A stretch of DNA of 64,000 nucleotides, from positions 17,814,261 through 17,878,260 of the forward strand of contig NC_082605.1 of assembly GCF_030936135.1 (NCBI RefSeq), in the 5' to 3' direction. Shown in pieces: positions 13,001-26,400 of this stretch; the first letter of the stretch is position 1; every line of letters begins with the position of its first letter. Below the pieces are notes generated by a model, which saw nothing but the letters and a program-made list of their open reading frames with translations, was not told where the DNA came from and ran no database searches. Source of the DNA: Gavia stellata. Lineage: Eukaryota > Chordata > Aves > Gaviiformes > Gaviidae. The position numbers and the translations under genes were made by a program.

Positions 13001-16000
13001 CATCTATAGCATAGAAGCTTTAGTAGCTGCTTCCCAAATATATTCAAAGGGAAACTGCATTATTGCAATCTGGCTGCACTTTTCAAGGAACAAGCCCAGA
13101 CACCTTGCAGAAGCCAAACAGAGACAGAAGACGGTGGATGAACTCCCACCACTTCCATAGGCTTCCCTTCACAGCTTGGATCTACGGCATTGTTATGCCC
13201 ACGTTATCTAGCAGTAGGAAGATAGGTCTTTTTTGCTACCTTTGGCTTTTTTTCCTTTTATATTTAGAGGAAGGTTTTTCAAGCAATAACTGTCTCTTAT
13301 TATAAGCATGCACAAAAATAATTACACCCTTTATAAGTTACAATGTTTGAAATGGTAAGGTAAAAATTTCTAGTGTCTTTTAACTGCAACAGAAGCCAGT
13401 GGTGTAGGAAAGGTGATGGGAGGCTGTGAATGTGCAAACAAGTACTGACAGACACCTCCAACTTTTCCCAAGCAGTTGGACATCACTGCTTCTTTGTTTC
13501 TTTCTTTTTTTAAATTTGACCTTTCTTGCTCCTGTTCTCCCAAGAAGTGGCCACATTGACGGCAAGTGACATTTTGATCGCAGAGGTAGGTCTCAAGCAC
13601 AATACATTATTAAAAAACCCCACTAAATCAGAGAATGCCATAAAACTTCAAATGCAGCAGTTCTGATGCCATTGATCAAGAAAACAAAATCCCTGCTACA
13701 GACACATTGGCTGGCGATATCTTGCTGAAGGATGTATAGGGAAGTAAAACAGAAAGGGTTTTTCAAAGATGAAAAGAATAAAACAGAAAATTCAGCAAGT
13801 CAAGAGTTCAACTGAAATACATTTCCATTCCCTCAAAAGACAAAAACTGTTTTTCTTTCCCAGCTGACACCTTCATGTGCCATTTCTGACTCTCATATTC
13901 CCACATGTAATTCTACAATGAAAACATGTGCATATGTCACGCCAAGGTATCACCATGTGAACTTGTTTACCACTTAGCAACACACTGACAGGGCCAATCT
14001 CTTGCAGCTCTTCCCCTTCTGACGATACAGCTGAAAACTCCAGTGTGAATGGGAATATACTGCAGTTCATGTCAAGGCGAATGGCAATTTCCACCATCGT
14101 TTTTGCTATTCTGGATATTCATGCAAAGCTTTGCTTAATCATCTGCTTGGCTGTTTAGCAACAACATTCTCAATAACCATTTAATAATTAATTTTTTTTA
14201 AATGTATACTTATTACACATAGTTGCTGGAAGCCCTGCCAACAATCAGCTGGTCTGAGTTTTAAAGAAGCAGATGAAAGAGTACTGGATGTAAGAGGAGA
14301 CTTAGCAATTTATGTCACTAAGAGGATTACTCCAAAACTAGCACGACAGAGTAGTCAGAGAGGAATTGAAGTCCCTACATTGGATTCCAGCAAAGTCCTT
14401 AGCACACCAGAGAAAGGATCTGCAGACTATGGCATCAAATAAGACTTAAAATGTTGAAAGAAAATGATACTACTGGTGCCCTTATTTATCTATATTACAG
14501 TAGATTCTCAAATAGCAACTGTGGCATCTCTCAAACATCCTCTTGACTCCATATGCACCCTCCTTGGATTTGAGCTGCATGACCCAGCCCACTGGGTCCC
14601 CAGGAGTGGGGGGATGCTGGCGCATGGCTGACAGGGTCAGTGGGTGGGTCAGCCCCAGAGCATCCTCCTTGGCAGGCGAGAGGAAAAAGCAACACCTTCC
14701 TCCACCCCGGCCAGCTCGCTCAGGGCTGCGGCAGAAGTGGGTTCATGCCAAACGTGCTGCTGTGAGAGAGCTAGCCCAGAAAAGCAACTCTGCAACAACA
14801 TCTTCTATGGCAGAACAACCTTAATGAGATTCTGCTAAGCAGCCAAAGTCCTCTGCTCGGTGCTGTACCGCTGAGCCAGCGGCAATGCCTAAGGACAATA
14901 GTGAGTCCTAGCCCTCATCTCAATCCCTGCAGCCCAGCACCGCAGAGATGTGCTGGGCACATTTTCAAAGCAACATGAATTCAGGGGCACCAATCCTAAC
15001 GTCCTCCATAGGACCAGCTTTCATCCTCAGGATTGATTCCAATTTCATCTACATTTCAGCAAAACACCGCTGATTTCAATGGAGACCATCCTGATAAATG
15101 CCAGCGTATACAGACGCAGAAGCAAATCTTCCCTGCAATCACCCAGGGCATCTGAAACCAAGAGGCAACTTGGCAGGATACATGAATGGCCTGATTGTGT
15201 CCATTTTCAAGAAGGAATACATATGTATAGCACTGCCATCCAGCTCAGCCTGTACGGGATTCTGCTCCGCTTGATGAGCAATCAGTCTGCTGCGGGAACA
15301 AACACATAATGACTGCTTTCAGCTGCTAATGCCACTGCTTTTTCTGGAACAATATAGAGGCCTGAACTGCAAATTCACATCTGGCCTTGTTGGAAATTAA
15401 CTGGGAATCGAAAGGGGTTTGCAATTAGCCTTTGGAAAAATCTTCACTAATTCACAACCACGGAACAGGACAGTAGAGCCTGCAATGACATTTCTGCAGG
15501 ATTTGGTGGTGTGTCTGTAATAGGGGGGGTTGTGTATTTGTTTTAGGGAAAGACAATCTTCTGTTTGACTTTGGTCTATGAAAGAATTCAGGAACAGCAA
15601 TATTCCAAACATATGGTGATACTCATTTTCACAGCAAAATTCAATTTGGCTACAGTTTCCCACTGTGTGCACTCAATTTCCATGAATGTTATTGGGATTA
15701 AGATTTTTCATGGCTATTTTTCGCCATTTTCAGTGAAAACTGGCATCAATATTTGCATACTTGCTCTATTCTTGAAGTTGTACAGTTTTCTATTCTGCTA
15801 AAACCCCTAAACCTGTTTAAGGTTTAGCAAGTTCATCCCCAAAAAATTGGTTTCCAACATTTAGCTTGGTAGAATTTCTTAAAGGGGCCTTTATTTTTAA
15901 CTGATAAAATCACCAGTAAATTTAATTACTTTGCACCCAGTCTGTCTATACTTCTGTCCTGTCCCCAGACACTGGAGAGGATTAGCTCTGGTCAAGCAAG

Positions 16001-17599
16001 AAAAAAGGAAGGCATCTCCCTACTTTTCCACCAAGCAAATAAGTCAATATGAGGAGAGGCGGAAAAGGCCTATACATTCTAGTATTGTTGGGAATAGTAT
16101 TATAATTCGTTGTTCATATAGAAAAGCTGCAAATCACCGTTCTTGGCCAAGAAAGGGAGGTGTCCCCTGGCCACACTGTCTCTTGCTCTTCCAGGGGGTC
16201 AGCACCATCCGCTGCTCCTGCCTCAAGGCTGCACTTTGTGCCACAACGTGGCTCCTAATAACTTCTGGGAATTACCTCCCCAATTCACCCGGTGCTCAAA
16301 AACCTCTGTGGCTTCTCCTGACAATATCACTGGAGGGGCTGAGGGGAAGGGGACTGAAAAGAAAACCCCTCTCATTCATATTTCTACTAAGTATTTTGGA
16401 TTGTTTGCTGACTCATTTTGCAGTTTAGCTTGCAGCAAACTCAAAATTAAGTTACTAGAGAATAATGACCATTAAGTGACTGAGATCGCTTTATTTCTCT
16501 GAGCCTTAGCAACAGTGATTCCACTTGCCTGTTGCCATAACAACTACAGCATGCACATCAAGGTCACTAAGCCCACTTTGCTTCTTGCCTGTAGCTATGT
16601 CTCTGATGGCTTATATGCCTCATTTTTATTGTAGATTCGTACACGATGACTAGGAAGAAGAGATACTTTTTCATCTTATGAGTAAACAAGCACGTGAAGA
16701 TGAGCTTTTCTCAAGGTAAGGGAAAAGGGACAAAAGACAAAGCATTTATGGGAAATGTTCACTTCATTCTTAATGGAAAAGCAGTTCTTAAAAAAAAAAA
16801 AAAGAAAAGTGTATATATGAGGTACAAAATACCTAACACGCAAGGAGTCAAATCAGCAGTCAATTCTCCCTTACAAAGATGAAGAAAGATTTCCTGAAGA
16901 GCATGTGGATATGAGTTCCTTGAATTCCAAGAGGACCTACCAGCCTGCCTCAGGACATTAGCACTGGGACATCAAGGTCTCTGAAGTGCCATCTCAGATA
17001 TTGAAGAATTCTGACCTTAGTGCTTAAGTAAGTATAGCTTCAATGGAAACACCCCATTTAGCGTTAATCTAAGAAGCCGCAGTGCACAGCCATTCATTGA
17101 GACACATTGGCCTGAAATAAGCTGGAACTGGAAAGCAGGAGAGGACCACTAAGCTGGCTGGCTGATGAACTGCAAAGCCCCAGGTCAGGCGAGAAATCAC
17201 TTGCAACATCATTTTCGTTAGTCATTTCTTTCACAAATTTTAATGGATGCAATTTTACTCCAGAATGTTTACACCTCGCACATCATTTTCATTGTATAGA
17301 AGGGTTATAAAACATTCTTTTAATACCAGTGAACTGCATTCATCTCATAAGTCAACTAGAGGCACTTTCAAAGGAAATTCTAAGCTCCTACATTACCAGA
17401 GCATTTTTTCTGCCATGTGGAAGGAAAGAAAAGAATTATTCTCTCTGAAAAATATAAATAACTTTGCCACCTCTTCTTATAGCTAGTTGATGAAAGATTT
17501 TGCTGCTTATTTGTCAGCTTTGCACCAAAAATCTCAGCAAAAAAGATGAAATGTCTGGAATTTCAGAGGGATTTATGAGGCACTAAATACTTCTGTGAA
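13001..17599. other. Intergenic block, no supported gene
   Basis: This is ordinary unique sequence. It holds an A run near 16790-16803, an RFX X-box-like sequence at 16531-16544 and a hairpin repeat remnant at 15058-15087. The 165-codon frame at 15931-16428 shows no protein family character. Confidence 0.6.
15058..15087. repeat. Hairpin-type dispersed repeat remnant
   Basis: CAGCAAAACACCGCTGATTT followed by CAATGGAGACC resembles a diverged copy of the same CATTGACTTCAATGG family. Confidence 0.35.
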
Positions 17600-17654
17600 T
17601 CAGGACTGAAATGTAATTTCATTTATACATGTGTAGTTGTTGGCTATGGGACAA

Positions 17655-17715
17655 GATAGATAGACAGACAGACAAATACACACAGGCACACTGATAGGCA
17701 GGCAGGCAGACAGCT
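17655..17715 (+). repeat. GATA / GACA / GGCA microsatellite
   Basis: Tetranucleotide units drift along the locus from GATA to GACA, then a short CACA stretch, then GGCA/GACA. Such compound arrays are usually polymorphic. Confidence 0.85.
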
Positions 17716-18215
17716 AGACTGGAGCCAGATGACAAAATGTCAAACTTAAGTTTTGCTTTATCATTTATAGTAGGTCCAGCTGGCTCCAGCAGTGATTCTG
17801 GCCCAGCTCACCTGGCACCTTGCTAGACAAGGCAGAGCAGTAGTTTCATTTTCCAGACAGGAAACAAAAGAAAAGGAATTGCTGATTATCATACAAGCCC
17901 ACTGGGACAAGATGAAGAACTTCACCACATTTGGGGACTCTCTAACACACAGCTGTGACACAGACCTCCATCGCGTTATCACGTTCCTGGCTAAACAGCA
18001 GTGAGTTGTTTTGGAGTTTACACCAAAGAGTGGCTGCAAAAGGTTTGGTTGACTTTCTAGGTTGTTACTCTATACTAGTTGATATTCTTTATAAAGTTAG
18101 AAGGCAGAGGTGCTCTGGTAACGACTACTGCCACGAGCAAGTTCACTGCACACAAGGAAATATGATTTACTGACTTGTTAAATGCTAACTGCCAAACTTA
18201 GGGCTTTCAGGAATA

Positions 18216-18237
18216 ATCCCATTGACTACAATGGGAT
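18216..18237. repeat. Hairpin repeat remnant (ATCCCATTG / CAATGGGAT)
   Basis: A perfect 9-bp inverted repeat has a 4-nt loop. Its core resembles CCCATTGACTTCAATGGG, which I remember as a widespread dispersed motif in archosaur and turtle genomes. The family name is not known to me. Confidence 0.6.
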
Positions 18238-19116
18238 CCGTTGCCCTCTTAAGAAGATGTGTGACATCTGTCCTACCCCAGGTGATGCCTCGGGAGAAGG
18301 TGTGCGCTGCCTGCCAGGCACCCAGCCTGTTCCGGGTGGCAGTGGTCCAGGAGGTGTCACAGCCAAGCCAGGGAGCTCCGGGCAGTAGGGCAGGACCAGG
18401 TGAAGGGCTGGGATGTGGCATGCAGGGTTGGGGCAGCCCTGGAAGTGGTGGGGAGCTGGTGCCAGCCCTTCCTGCGGAGAACGGTGGGAAAGACGGTGCA
18501 TCAGGAACCCAGAGGGGTCTGCATGGAGCTTGCTGGAGCCCCCAGAAAGGTGGCAGGCAAAGGCTAACACAAGGGCAAAGTCTGTCCTGCTGAGGATATA
18601 TAAGGTTGGGGAGAAATTGGGTTCTGAAGCCTTTTATTTATTCATCAGATCTAAGTTTATCCTTTTCAAAAGTTGTCTTATTTAGTGTATGTTCCAGACA
18701 TCCAACGCTAGGCTGGTTTAATAATTCAAAGACCCTTTGATGTCCTTAGTGTACTCATTTTACAGGAAAGTCCCAGCACGTCCACCCCAGAGCCCTGGCT
18801 GACTCCAGGTCCCACCTGAGACAAAACACTAAATAGCTAAAACGGAGCCAAAGTCTCAGTGCAAGTCTGCCATGAAACCAAGGGAGCTTACTCAGTTCAC
18901 ATTCGGTGAGATGCAGCCCGTAAAGCTCCAGCTGACTACAGGTATTAAAAGTGTGGTGCTTAATGCCTTTTGCCAGAAAATAAGCTGAGATGTATCTCAG
19001 GGAAACAGTACATTCAGTTGCTGTGGATTCTGTTGCTTTCCACAGAGTATCTCTTATTATTTTAATAACTGACGAGGAAATCCTGTTAATCATAAGTTGC
19101 AAGGTTGTATGAGTTG

Positions 19117-19138
19117 ACAGCTGTGATATCACAGCTGT
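19117..19138. repeat. 22-bp perfect palindrome with two CAGCTG E-boxes
   Basis: ACAGCTGTGAT is followed at once by its exact reverse complement. Each half contains a CAGCTG E-box inside a TGACAGCTG-like context, and the E-box centres are 14 bp apart. It could be a paired bHLH or TALE-homeodomain site. Confidence 0.8.
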
Positions 19139-20450
19139 TGATAGCTCTGCACAGGCACGATGAGATAGCAGATAACGCACGTCGTGATTTTCAATAGGGA
19201 ACCGAATTGGTTGCCTAATTTTCATCACACACGCACCCCACCTCCAAAAATGTCACACATCTTTCTTCTCCTAGCTATTACAACAAATATATTGCTCCTA
19301 CAATCAGATGCCAACATACAATTAAGGACATGCAGGTGTCAAGCATTGATTACCATTGCTTAAGTTAGCAAAGGGTTAAATGGAAAGAAAGTGAACCAAA
19401 TAAAGAAGTCAGCTCAGAAAGAAAATAAAACAAATAATTAAATCTATCTCTGTTGGTGTGAACTCAGCCTGATTTTTACCATTTAAAAACAAAAAAACAG
19501 TCCCAGCAGCCTGAGTTTGCCTGCACCATCAATAAACTTTTCTTTAGACAATTGTTTAAAGCACACGGTTCATGTGCCAATGTAAGCGCCAGTATGGCAA
19601 AATGAGTCTGGTTTTGAGACTCCTTTGTGGAATGAACTTACTAAAATTGTGGCTATTAGAAAGCTTTTACATCCAAGCACACGTCCATTACCTCACACAA
19701 AAGCAAAAAGTCACCCTGTGCAAGCTGACTGAAGCCCAGCAAATATTTTAAATCCTTTATGATTTTAAATGATACCCAGTGATCTTCTATTTTCACATCA
19801 CTTACTGTCTCTGACACACACGATTTGTTAGCATGCTTTGGGTGCAAGTCAACAGAACAACACTGAATTACAGTGGCCGGGAGGGTTTGCCTCCTTCTCA
19901 CTTACATGTCCTCTGCAGCGTTTACGCAGTGTATGGCCTATAGCTCCTATAGGTGCTACAGAAATAGAGGTGACTGCTGCCCCAGGAGGATGCTGGCTAA
20001 TGGAGGTGGACGTGGCCCCATCCTTCTTCCTTCCTTCTCCCCTGAAGGAGGCTGCCGAAGGCTCCCGCGGAGAATTAAAGGTCTTTGTGCAGCACAAGGA
20101 AATTTCTGGGAGGAAAGGAAAAAACATAATGTTAGTGAGACACCAAATCTTGGCCACTGTGGCCAACATGGGAACTTCCCTGGAGGAAGAAAAGGAAAAA
20201 TGAAACACAAAAATATGGCCCAAAGAGGCAGAGACAGCTAATGAAATGTCTGCTTTCAGGGGAGACTGCGGGGTCAGCAATCCAGGCCAGGAGCATGGAG
20301 GGTACGAGAGAAGCCCCCACTGCTGGTAAGTCAAACATCTCAGCAAAAAAACTGTGCCCACCCCTGCAGCTGCTGGGCTATTCAACCGCGGTGCTCCAGA
20401 CACCCCGGCCACGAGCCTTGAACAACGACTTTTAATTTCACTATAGAGGG

Positions 20451-23149
20451 CTGGTGTCAGTGCAAAACCTGCGTTTTCTTTAAACTAGTGCTTTTTACCT
20501 TATACTTAAGCAGAGCGTACTGGGGCTTTGCAGGGATTTCAGAGGAGCTCTTGGCACCCTCACCCAAGGAGGGACAGCAAGCCCCCGCCGCACTGCGCAC
20601 AGCAGCCAGCGTGGTGAGATGTCTCCTTGGGAGGGTCCCATGAGATGGCCCTGTGCTGCCCGGATCGACACGGAGGCTCCGGAGGGAAAAGGTTTCATTT
20701 TAATGATCTCAGATCCAATCTCGCAGGAGTTTTGCGGCCCCAAACTTTATGCAATACTTCAAAATTAACAGTGAAATAAGAAGAGACTTGACCTGGAAAA
20801 AGTTCCAGCTCAGGCAAAATTTGTCTTTTTTTTCCCCCCCTCATCTTTAGCAAATGCAGTGACGACTGGGTATTATAGGCACAGCTCTGCCCAGAAGCAT
20901 TAGCTATTACTCACCTCAAGATAATTAGTTATCTAAGATAGCATTTTTTAAGACCTCAAATAGCTCGATCTGTTTGTTACACTAAAGTCTTAAAGGGGGC
21001 CTCAGCCTAAGAGAACGGGCTCCCGTGCTGCAGGGAAGCCGGGAGAAAAGGCACAGAGAAATAACAGGACAGATTTGGCAGCTAAAGGGCCGTCTCAGCT
21101 GCCCACCTCAGTTCTCCCTCCTGTCATTAGGGAGGAAAGACACCAGCCCTTTTTGCCAAGCGCTTCAAGACCTAGGTAGTTAAAAGCACAATGCGGAGAA
21201 TATTGTTTTCATCCTGATGTGCCCCTGCAGACTCGCGTCCCCATGCCCAGCGGGGACCTCGGAGCCCCGGCAGCATCGCTACGGGCCATGATGGTCCCTC
21301 ACCTTCAGGCGGGCTTGTAGGAGGGCTGTTTTCTGCATGGGGTGATGGGCTGAGGAGCCGCACGGGGCTGAGTGGACGCATCGGTCCCCATCCATGAGCC
21401 ACGTGGATCCAGACCTTCCCTGATACACCCTCTTCTGCAAGGAGGAAAGAAGGAAAGCAGGTTCAGAGATTTTTGCCCCCCTCCCCCTCAAATCAAGCTT
21501 TTAGGATAAATTGAAAGAGAAAATGAGTCTCTTGGGAAGGAAAGACATTAACCTTATCAATTATTTGAATAGGGTGGAATGCAGTGACATCAGCAGCTAA
21601 TGAAGTAAATTTAAATTAAGCCACTGTCCGGACATATTTTTTTTAATTATTATTATTTTTTTTTTTTTTACAAAAGGGAGAACATCTGGTGCTTGACAGT
21701 GAGACCAATTGAGTCTCAAATTAATCTCTGCAAAGTGGCATACCTCCTAGTTGTTCTGTGTGCAACCATTTCTTCAGTCCTGACCACCGGTACAGAAAAT
21801 AGCTTGTTGAATGAGCCGCTGCAGAAATCTTCTTGTCACGAAGAACTCATTAGGTCAGCAATAAAGTTATTTATCAAAGCCTTGGATTTCAGCCATCAGC
21901 TTCACTTGTACAACAGATTCAGTTGCAGTGCTTCGAGGAAAGGCTTACAAATTACCACTATAATCTTGTAAGCACGCCTCATCTACACCAGCCAGTTCCT
22001 GACCAGTGAAGTGGAGATCAAGAAATGCAATCCTTTCTGACCTCTATTATATCCTTTCAGTCATCCAGATGTGATGCAATGAGTGCAGCAGATATTAATA
22101 CTTCTGAATGGTGATGAAAGGGAGTTCACATTCTGGAAGAGGCGCTGGAAGCAATGGGAGATTGCTTTATGCAATCCTAACTTTTCCCAAGCCTCCTCTG
22201 CCTGATCACACAAGCCCTCTTGCAGGGGAGACCTTTGCAGGAGCGGATGGTCTCTCGGTGTGTGTCAGCGATCAGCTTGGTCTTACGCAGCACCTGACCT
22301 TATATAATCCAACATGTGCCTGATGATATTTTTCAGTTCCCTCAGGTTGAAAGCTGCCTTTCCCACGTCCATCAGAGTTGTGTTTCTGCGCTAATCCCGT
22401 TCTCCTGTGTGCCTGAGCCAGGACAGCGGAGGGAAAAAGGTGGGGAGGGAGAGGACAATGTATTTAAAAAGTTAAAAACCTAAGTTTCCGTGGTATGGAA
22501 CATCGGATCAAGTTCATCAATTTTTCAGTCCATCACCTATACAACTGGTATTTTTCCTTGCAAAACAGATTTAATTTTCTTAACTAAGTCACTTTTCAGG
22601 CAAGAAGAAAACCCACTGCTAAGCTCAGCTTCAGAAACGAGCCAAATACATGCCCCCACACACGTACTGTATTTAATTTTCCAATCTCTGCCCTGCCTCT
22701 GATCCTTTCCCACCACCAGCTGGGTCTTGATGTCTTTCCTCACCACCTTTCCCTCTCTTCCACCAGTTTTTCCCATTGGAATTCCTTCCCCTTCTGCCAG
22801 CACCTTGCTTTCCCTCAGGATGTGAGCTCAGTTACATCAGCATTGAACTTTCAAACCCGTAATGTTCAAGTGGATTCAAAATTAGTCAAAACAAGCTCAT
22901 CCATCAATAGCTTTTAATGTCAAGAGCTCTGAGGGCAGGGGTGGGGGTGGAAGGCAGGGCCGCAGTGCATATTCAGGCAACAATGAAAATGTTGTCGAAG
23001 AGCAATTAAGCGCACTCCTGTGACAGATTGGCACTGAGCTTTTTCTAAGGTGAGAGAAGTCATAAAACATTTACAGTTCACCCAGCACCAGCAGCATCAA
23101 GTGCCTTTTACATCCAGCCCGCACCTCCTCGACAATCAGAGGAGACCCA
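20451..23149. other. Intergenic block, no supported gene
   Basis: It contains three close GATA motifs (20919-20941), a CpG-containing GC-rich patch at 20.5-20.75 and 21.2-21.45 kb without a convincing coding frame, and an A/T homopolymer region at 21640-21671. Confidence 0.6.
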
Positions 23150-23400
23150 AACCTGCCTTGTGCCAAATGGTAATTGTATTTTTAAATAACATTAATCACC
23201 TTTTATCACGACTTTGCAATTTGCCGAGTCAAATGTCATATTCTCTCTTGCTGGGCAGCCCTCTTCGCTGTGCTGTGAGCATTAATTAAACGGACAGATG
23301 GAATTTGTTACCATATATTTCAGCCACAAAACATAAATGTAAATTAAGGAATTTCTTTCTTTACTAATATTAGTCGAAAATAATTTGTTCTTCTCCAACC
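23150..23400. promoter_or_regulatory. Candidate conserved non-coding element
   Basis: This AT-rich unique stretch has clustered homeodomain-type cores: TGGTAATTG, ACATTAATCACC, GCATTAATTAAAC. It also has an ACTTTGCAATTTGCC segment. The call is by appearance only; conservation was not tested. Confidence 0.35.
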
Positions 23401-23420
23401 ATTCATAAGAAATATGATAA

Positions 23421-26400
23421 TAACACTATCTTTAAGAGTTTAATCAGAGTCAAAACCCCATTCTAGGCAGAAGAATCTGTATTCCCTTCATATTCAGGGC
23501 TATTAAAGTTATTTCCACATACATGGGATATAGTACTTTAACATACGAATCTGGCAGGATTCAATGGCTGCAATCCTACCTGGTACGAAAGTCAGGGGCT
23601 GAATTCTATGAAGCAATGAATTGAAAGAAAGCAGTTGAAGAGGCTGCTTGGCAAACAGCATGTATTTCCACTAAGACCTGAGCACACCAGGTAAGATTTC
23701 CATAAGGTGAAGAATATGGCTGTAAGCCAGATATAAAAAAGGAAAGAAAAAACAGCATAAAGAATTGAATATCTGAAGACTAATGAGTGAGCTGGTGCTC
23801 CCTGCACAGCTGAAGGGCTGAGCATGTTATTGGCTAAGAAGACGGATTTTTTGGACAATATAGGAAATCAAAGAGATGTCAGGGAGCTGGAGAACCAACA
23901 TTGTTCTGCATCCCCTCCTTTCCAAATAAGGGGAGTGAAGCAGAAATTTAATAATAGAGAAATGCTCATGCCTTCAGTGCTGGGAGAAATCCTTTTGTGT
24001 AAAAAAGGGCTGTGGACAAAACACACTGAGTGGAGGACTAAGAGCCAGTTTCTTAATGCAGTGCCTACCTGGATGAGAACAGCTCCTGTTATTCTCCTGA
24101 TGAGGCAACTCACCCTGCAGAGGAGAGACCAGCTGCCACCAGCCTACTCCTCACCAGCCTCTACCGTTGCAGGCAGAGGGCAGGAACATAGCAGCTGATC
24201 TTTCATGTTAAATGATGCTAGACAGGTTGAGCAAAAGGCATTTTCCTCCATTGGTGGAAGAGGATATCAAAGCCCAAGCTTGCTGGGCACTTGATTTAGT
24301 CCCTAGTCAGCCCAGGAGGTACCAACAGAGAGTTCAGCTATACCCAACACCCACAGGTGGACAAAGAAGACAATTTCTTATCCATGCCTTTCCAGAGCAG
24401 GAGGCAAGGGAATAATTTTGGTCTCACTTTATGGTGGCACAAGAGTTACTTGACTTCAGAAGCAGCCACCTCTGACAGAGCTAGGGCTGGAAGCCACAAC
24501 TCCTGGGTCTTGCTTCAACAGCATAAGCACTACCCCCCAGGCTGAGCCCTAGCCCTGAAAGTTTGTCAATGCACCAAAGCTAGGGACAGGCCATCACCTT
24601 TTACCTCCCCTCCTAATCTCCTCTCTAGCAATCCTGCAAATATCGATTAAGTCTGTGCCATTCACTCATGGTTGATATGTCCTTCCAACAGCTTGCTATG
24701 GGAAATTTCAAATTGCTTTGTTAAACTATCTCCTATACATTTACCTACCGGCAACCTAATAATGATATGAAATTAAAAACACATTACCTTTATCTGCAAT
24801 TATCCCATTACAGAAGCAGGCAAGCGCTGCAGAGGCAGTCATCACATTTTTACAGCATAACTACTATAGATAAAAATTACAGGGAGGCAGGTTTCCTATC
24901 TGTGGAGAGATAAAGTAGGTCCTTTCAGAGCTTTGGCCAGTTTGTGACAGGAGGTCAAATGAAGATGTGGGAAGGCTAAAGTCAGTGTTTCCAGGTGACC
25001 TGCGTTTCGCCTCCAGGAAGCTTCTCTCTTCCCTTATCATTGCAGCCTTTGTCACCTGTAGAAGATTATTCAATAGGTGTTTGGTGGTTTTGTCTCTCAG
25101 CCAAGATCCATCTTCCTCCAGGAGAAGCAGACAATCCCAGAAAATGAAAGGGCACCTGCTGGTCTCACCTTTTTGTGGAGGGCTTGTCCACCTTTTCTTG
25201 CCTCTCCGAATGGTAGAAATAAAAGAGCAAGCTTTTATCCTGTAATACAGATGAGAAATGTACCCACATCACATTTCTTGTGTCAAGCTGATAGATCAAA
25301 TTGAGAATGGGGGAGGCAAATGTAGGCGATGTAGACTGGAAAGAAGAGCATTAGCTAAACGGATGAGTACAGTGAGAAATCAAGTAAGAACTATCCAGTC
25401 CATTTCCCCACAGCTGCGGGCAAACATGAAACCATTTAGTCCAAAAATCACTCCTAAATCTTTTTTGTGTGCCTACTACAAGCCGTCTGTTTCTCACACC
25501 ACAATGGGCATTTCTAGGTACCAAGCTGTAGGGGAGAGAGACTGGAAGATCTGCATTTTGTGAGGACTTTGAGGCTTCCTAGCTGTCTTGCAGAGCTGGG
25601 ACTGCCATGTTCAAAAACTCCACTGTTTATTCTAGTCCTCACCGAGGGAGACTGGATCCCAGGCCCTTTGGAGCACCCAGAGCAAGAAGATTTACTTCTT
25701 GCTTGGCCTTTCAGGCTTGGTTTTTTTTCAGAAGTATCAGAGCATTTGGGTTGTTTCTACTGAACATTGCAATGTTCTTGCCTCTTCCCATCCATGTAAA
25801 TTGGAATTTCATTTTGCAAAAATAGGACAAAATATTTATTCCAACCTTCCTCATGGAACGGAAGTCCCACTTCTGATCATCTCTACCAACAAAGCCTCCA
25901 TCCAAAGGGAAGATGTCCTTGAATACCCTCTTTTCCTTGATGAGTACAGAGCCTTCCCCATCTGCTATCTGAGCATAGATGTGAGCCCAACCCTTGTGTC
26001 AACACGTTCCCAGCCTCCTTTCGTAAAATGGAAATGACAGCGGTTGCCGCATGCAAAGCTGAAATCAAATGAATAAATGAATGTCAACAGACTGTGGGTA
26101 GAGGCACAGAGGTTGCATAACAGAGCGACTACAAGTGCACAGATGCAGTGAAGCCAAATTGGGTGCTGAGTGGATTGTCAAGGCTTGTTTCTGGGGGATG
26201 CACCTAGTCATTTCACAAGCACAGCTGTCAGCCGATGAATTATTCCCAGTGAATTAAGAAACAAAAAATAAAGTCCTCTACCCATCCAGTACTCATGCAG
26301 GCCATTTGGAGGGAATATTTTGTGACATCTCTAGGTAAATCGGATGGTGAATTATTATGGAATGGTTCCTTTTCCCTTCAGGAACAAAGTCTGGAGTTAT

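Larger units (their letters stand above)
17600..20450. other. Intergenic block, no supported gene
   Basis: It contains a GATA/GACA/GGCA microsatellite (17655-17715), a short hairpin repeat remnant (18216-18237), a GC-rich patch at 18.28-18.60 kb, and a 22-bp perfect palindrome (19117-19138). The 187-codon minus-strand open frame at 19849-20412 has no protein-like pattern I recognise. Confidence 0.6.

Noticed and set aside
15931..16428. 165-codon plus-strand open frame
   Set aside because: No protein-family character, no promoter or splice context, and another frame is open over the same bases.
19849..20412. 187-codon minus-strand open frame
   Set aside because: It overlaps open frames on the other strand in a GC-richer patch, has no domain or family pattern and no convincing splice context; best explained by composition.
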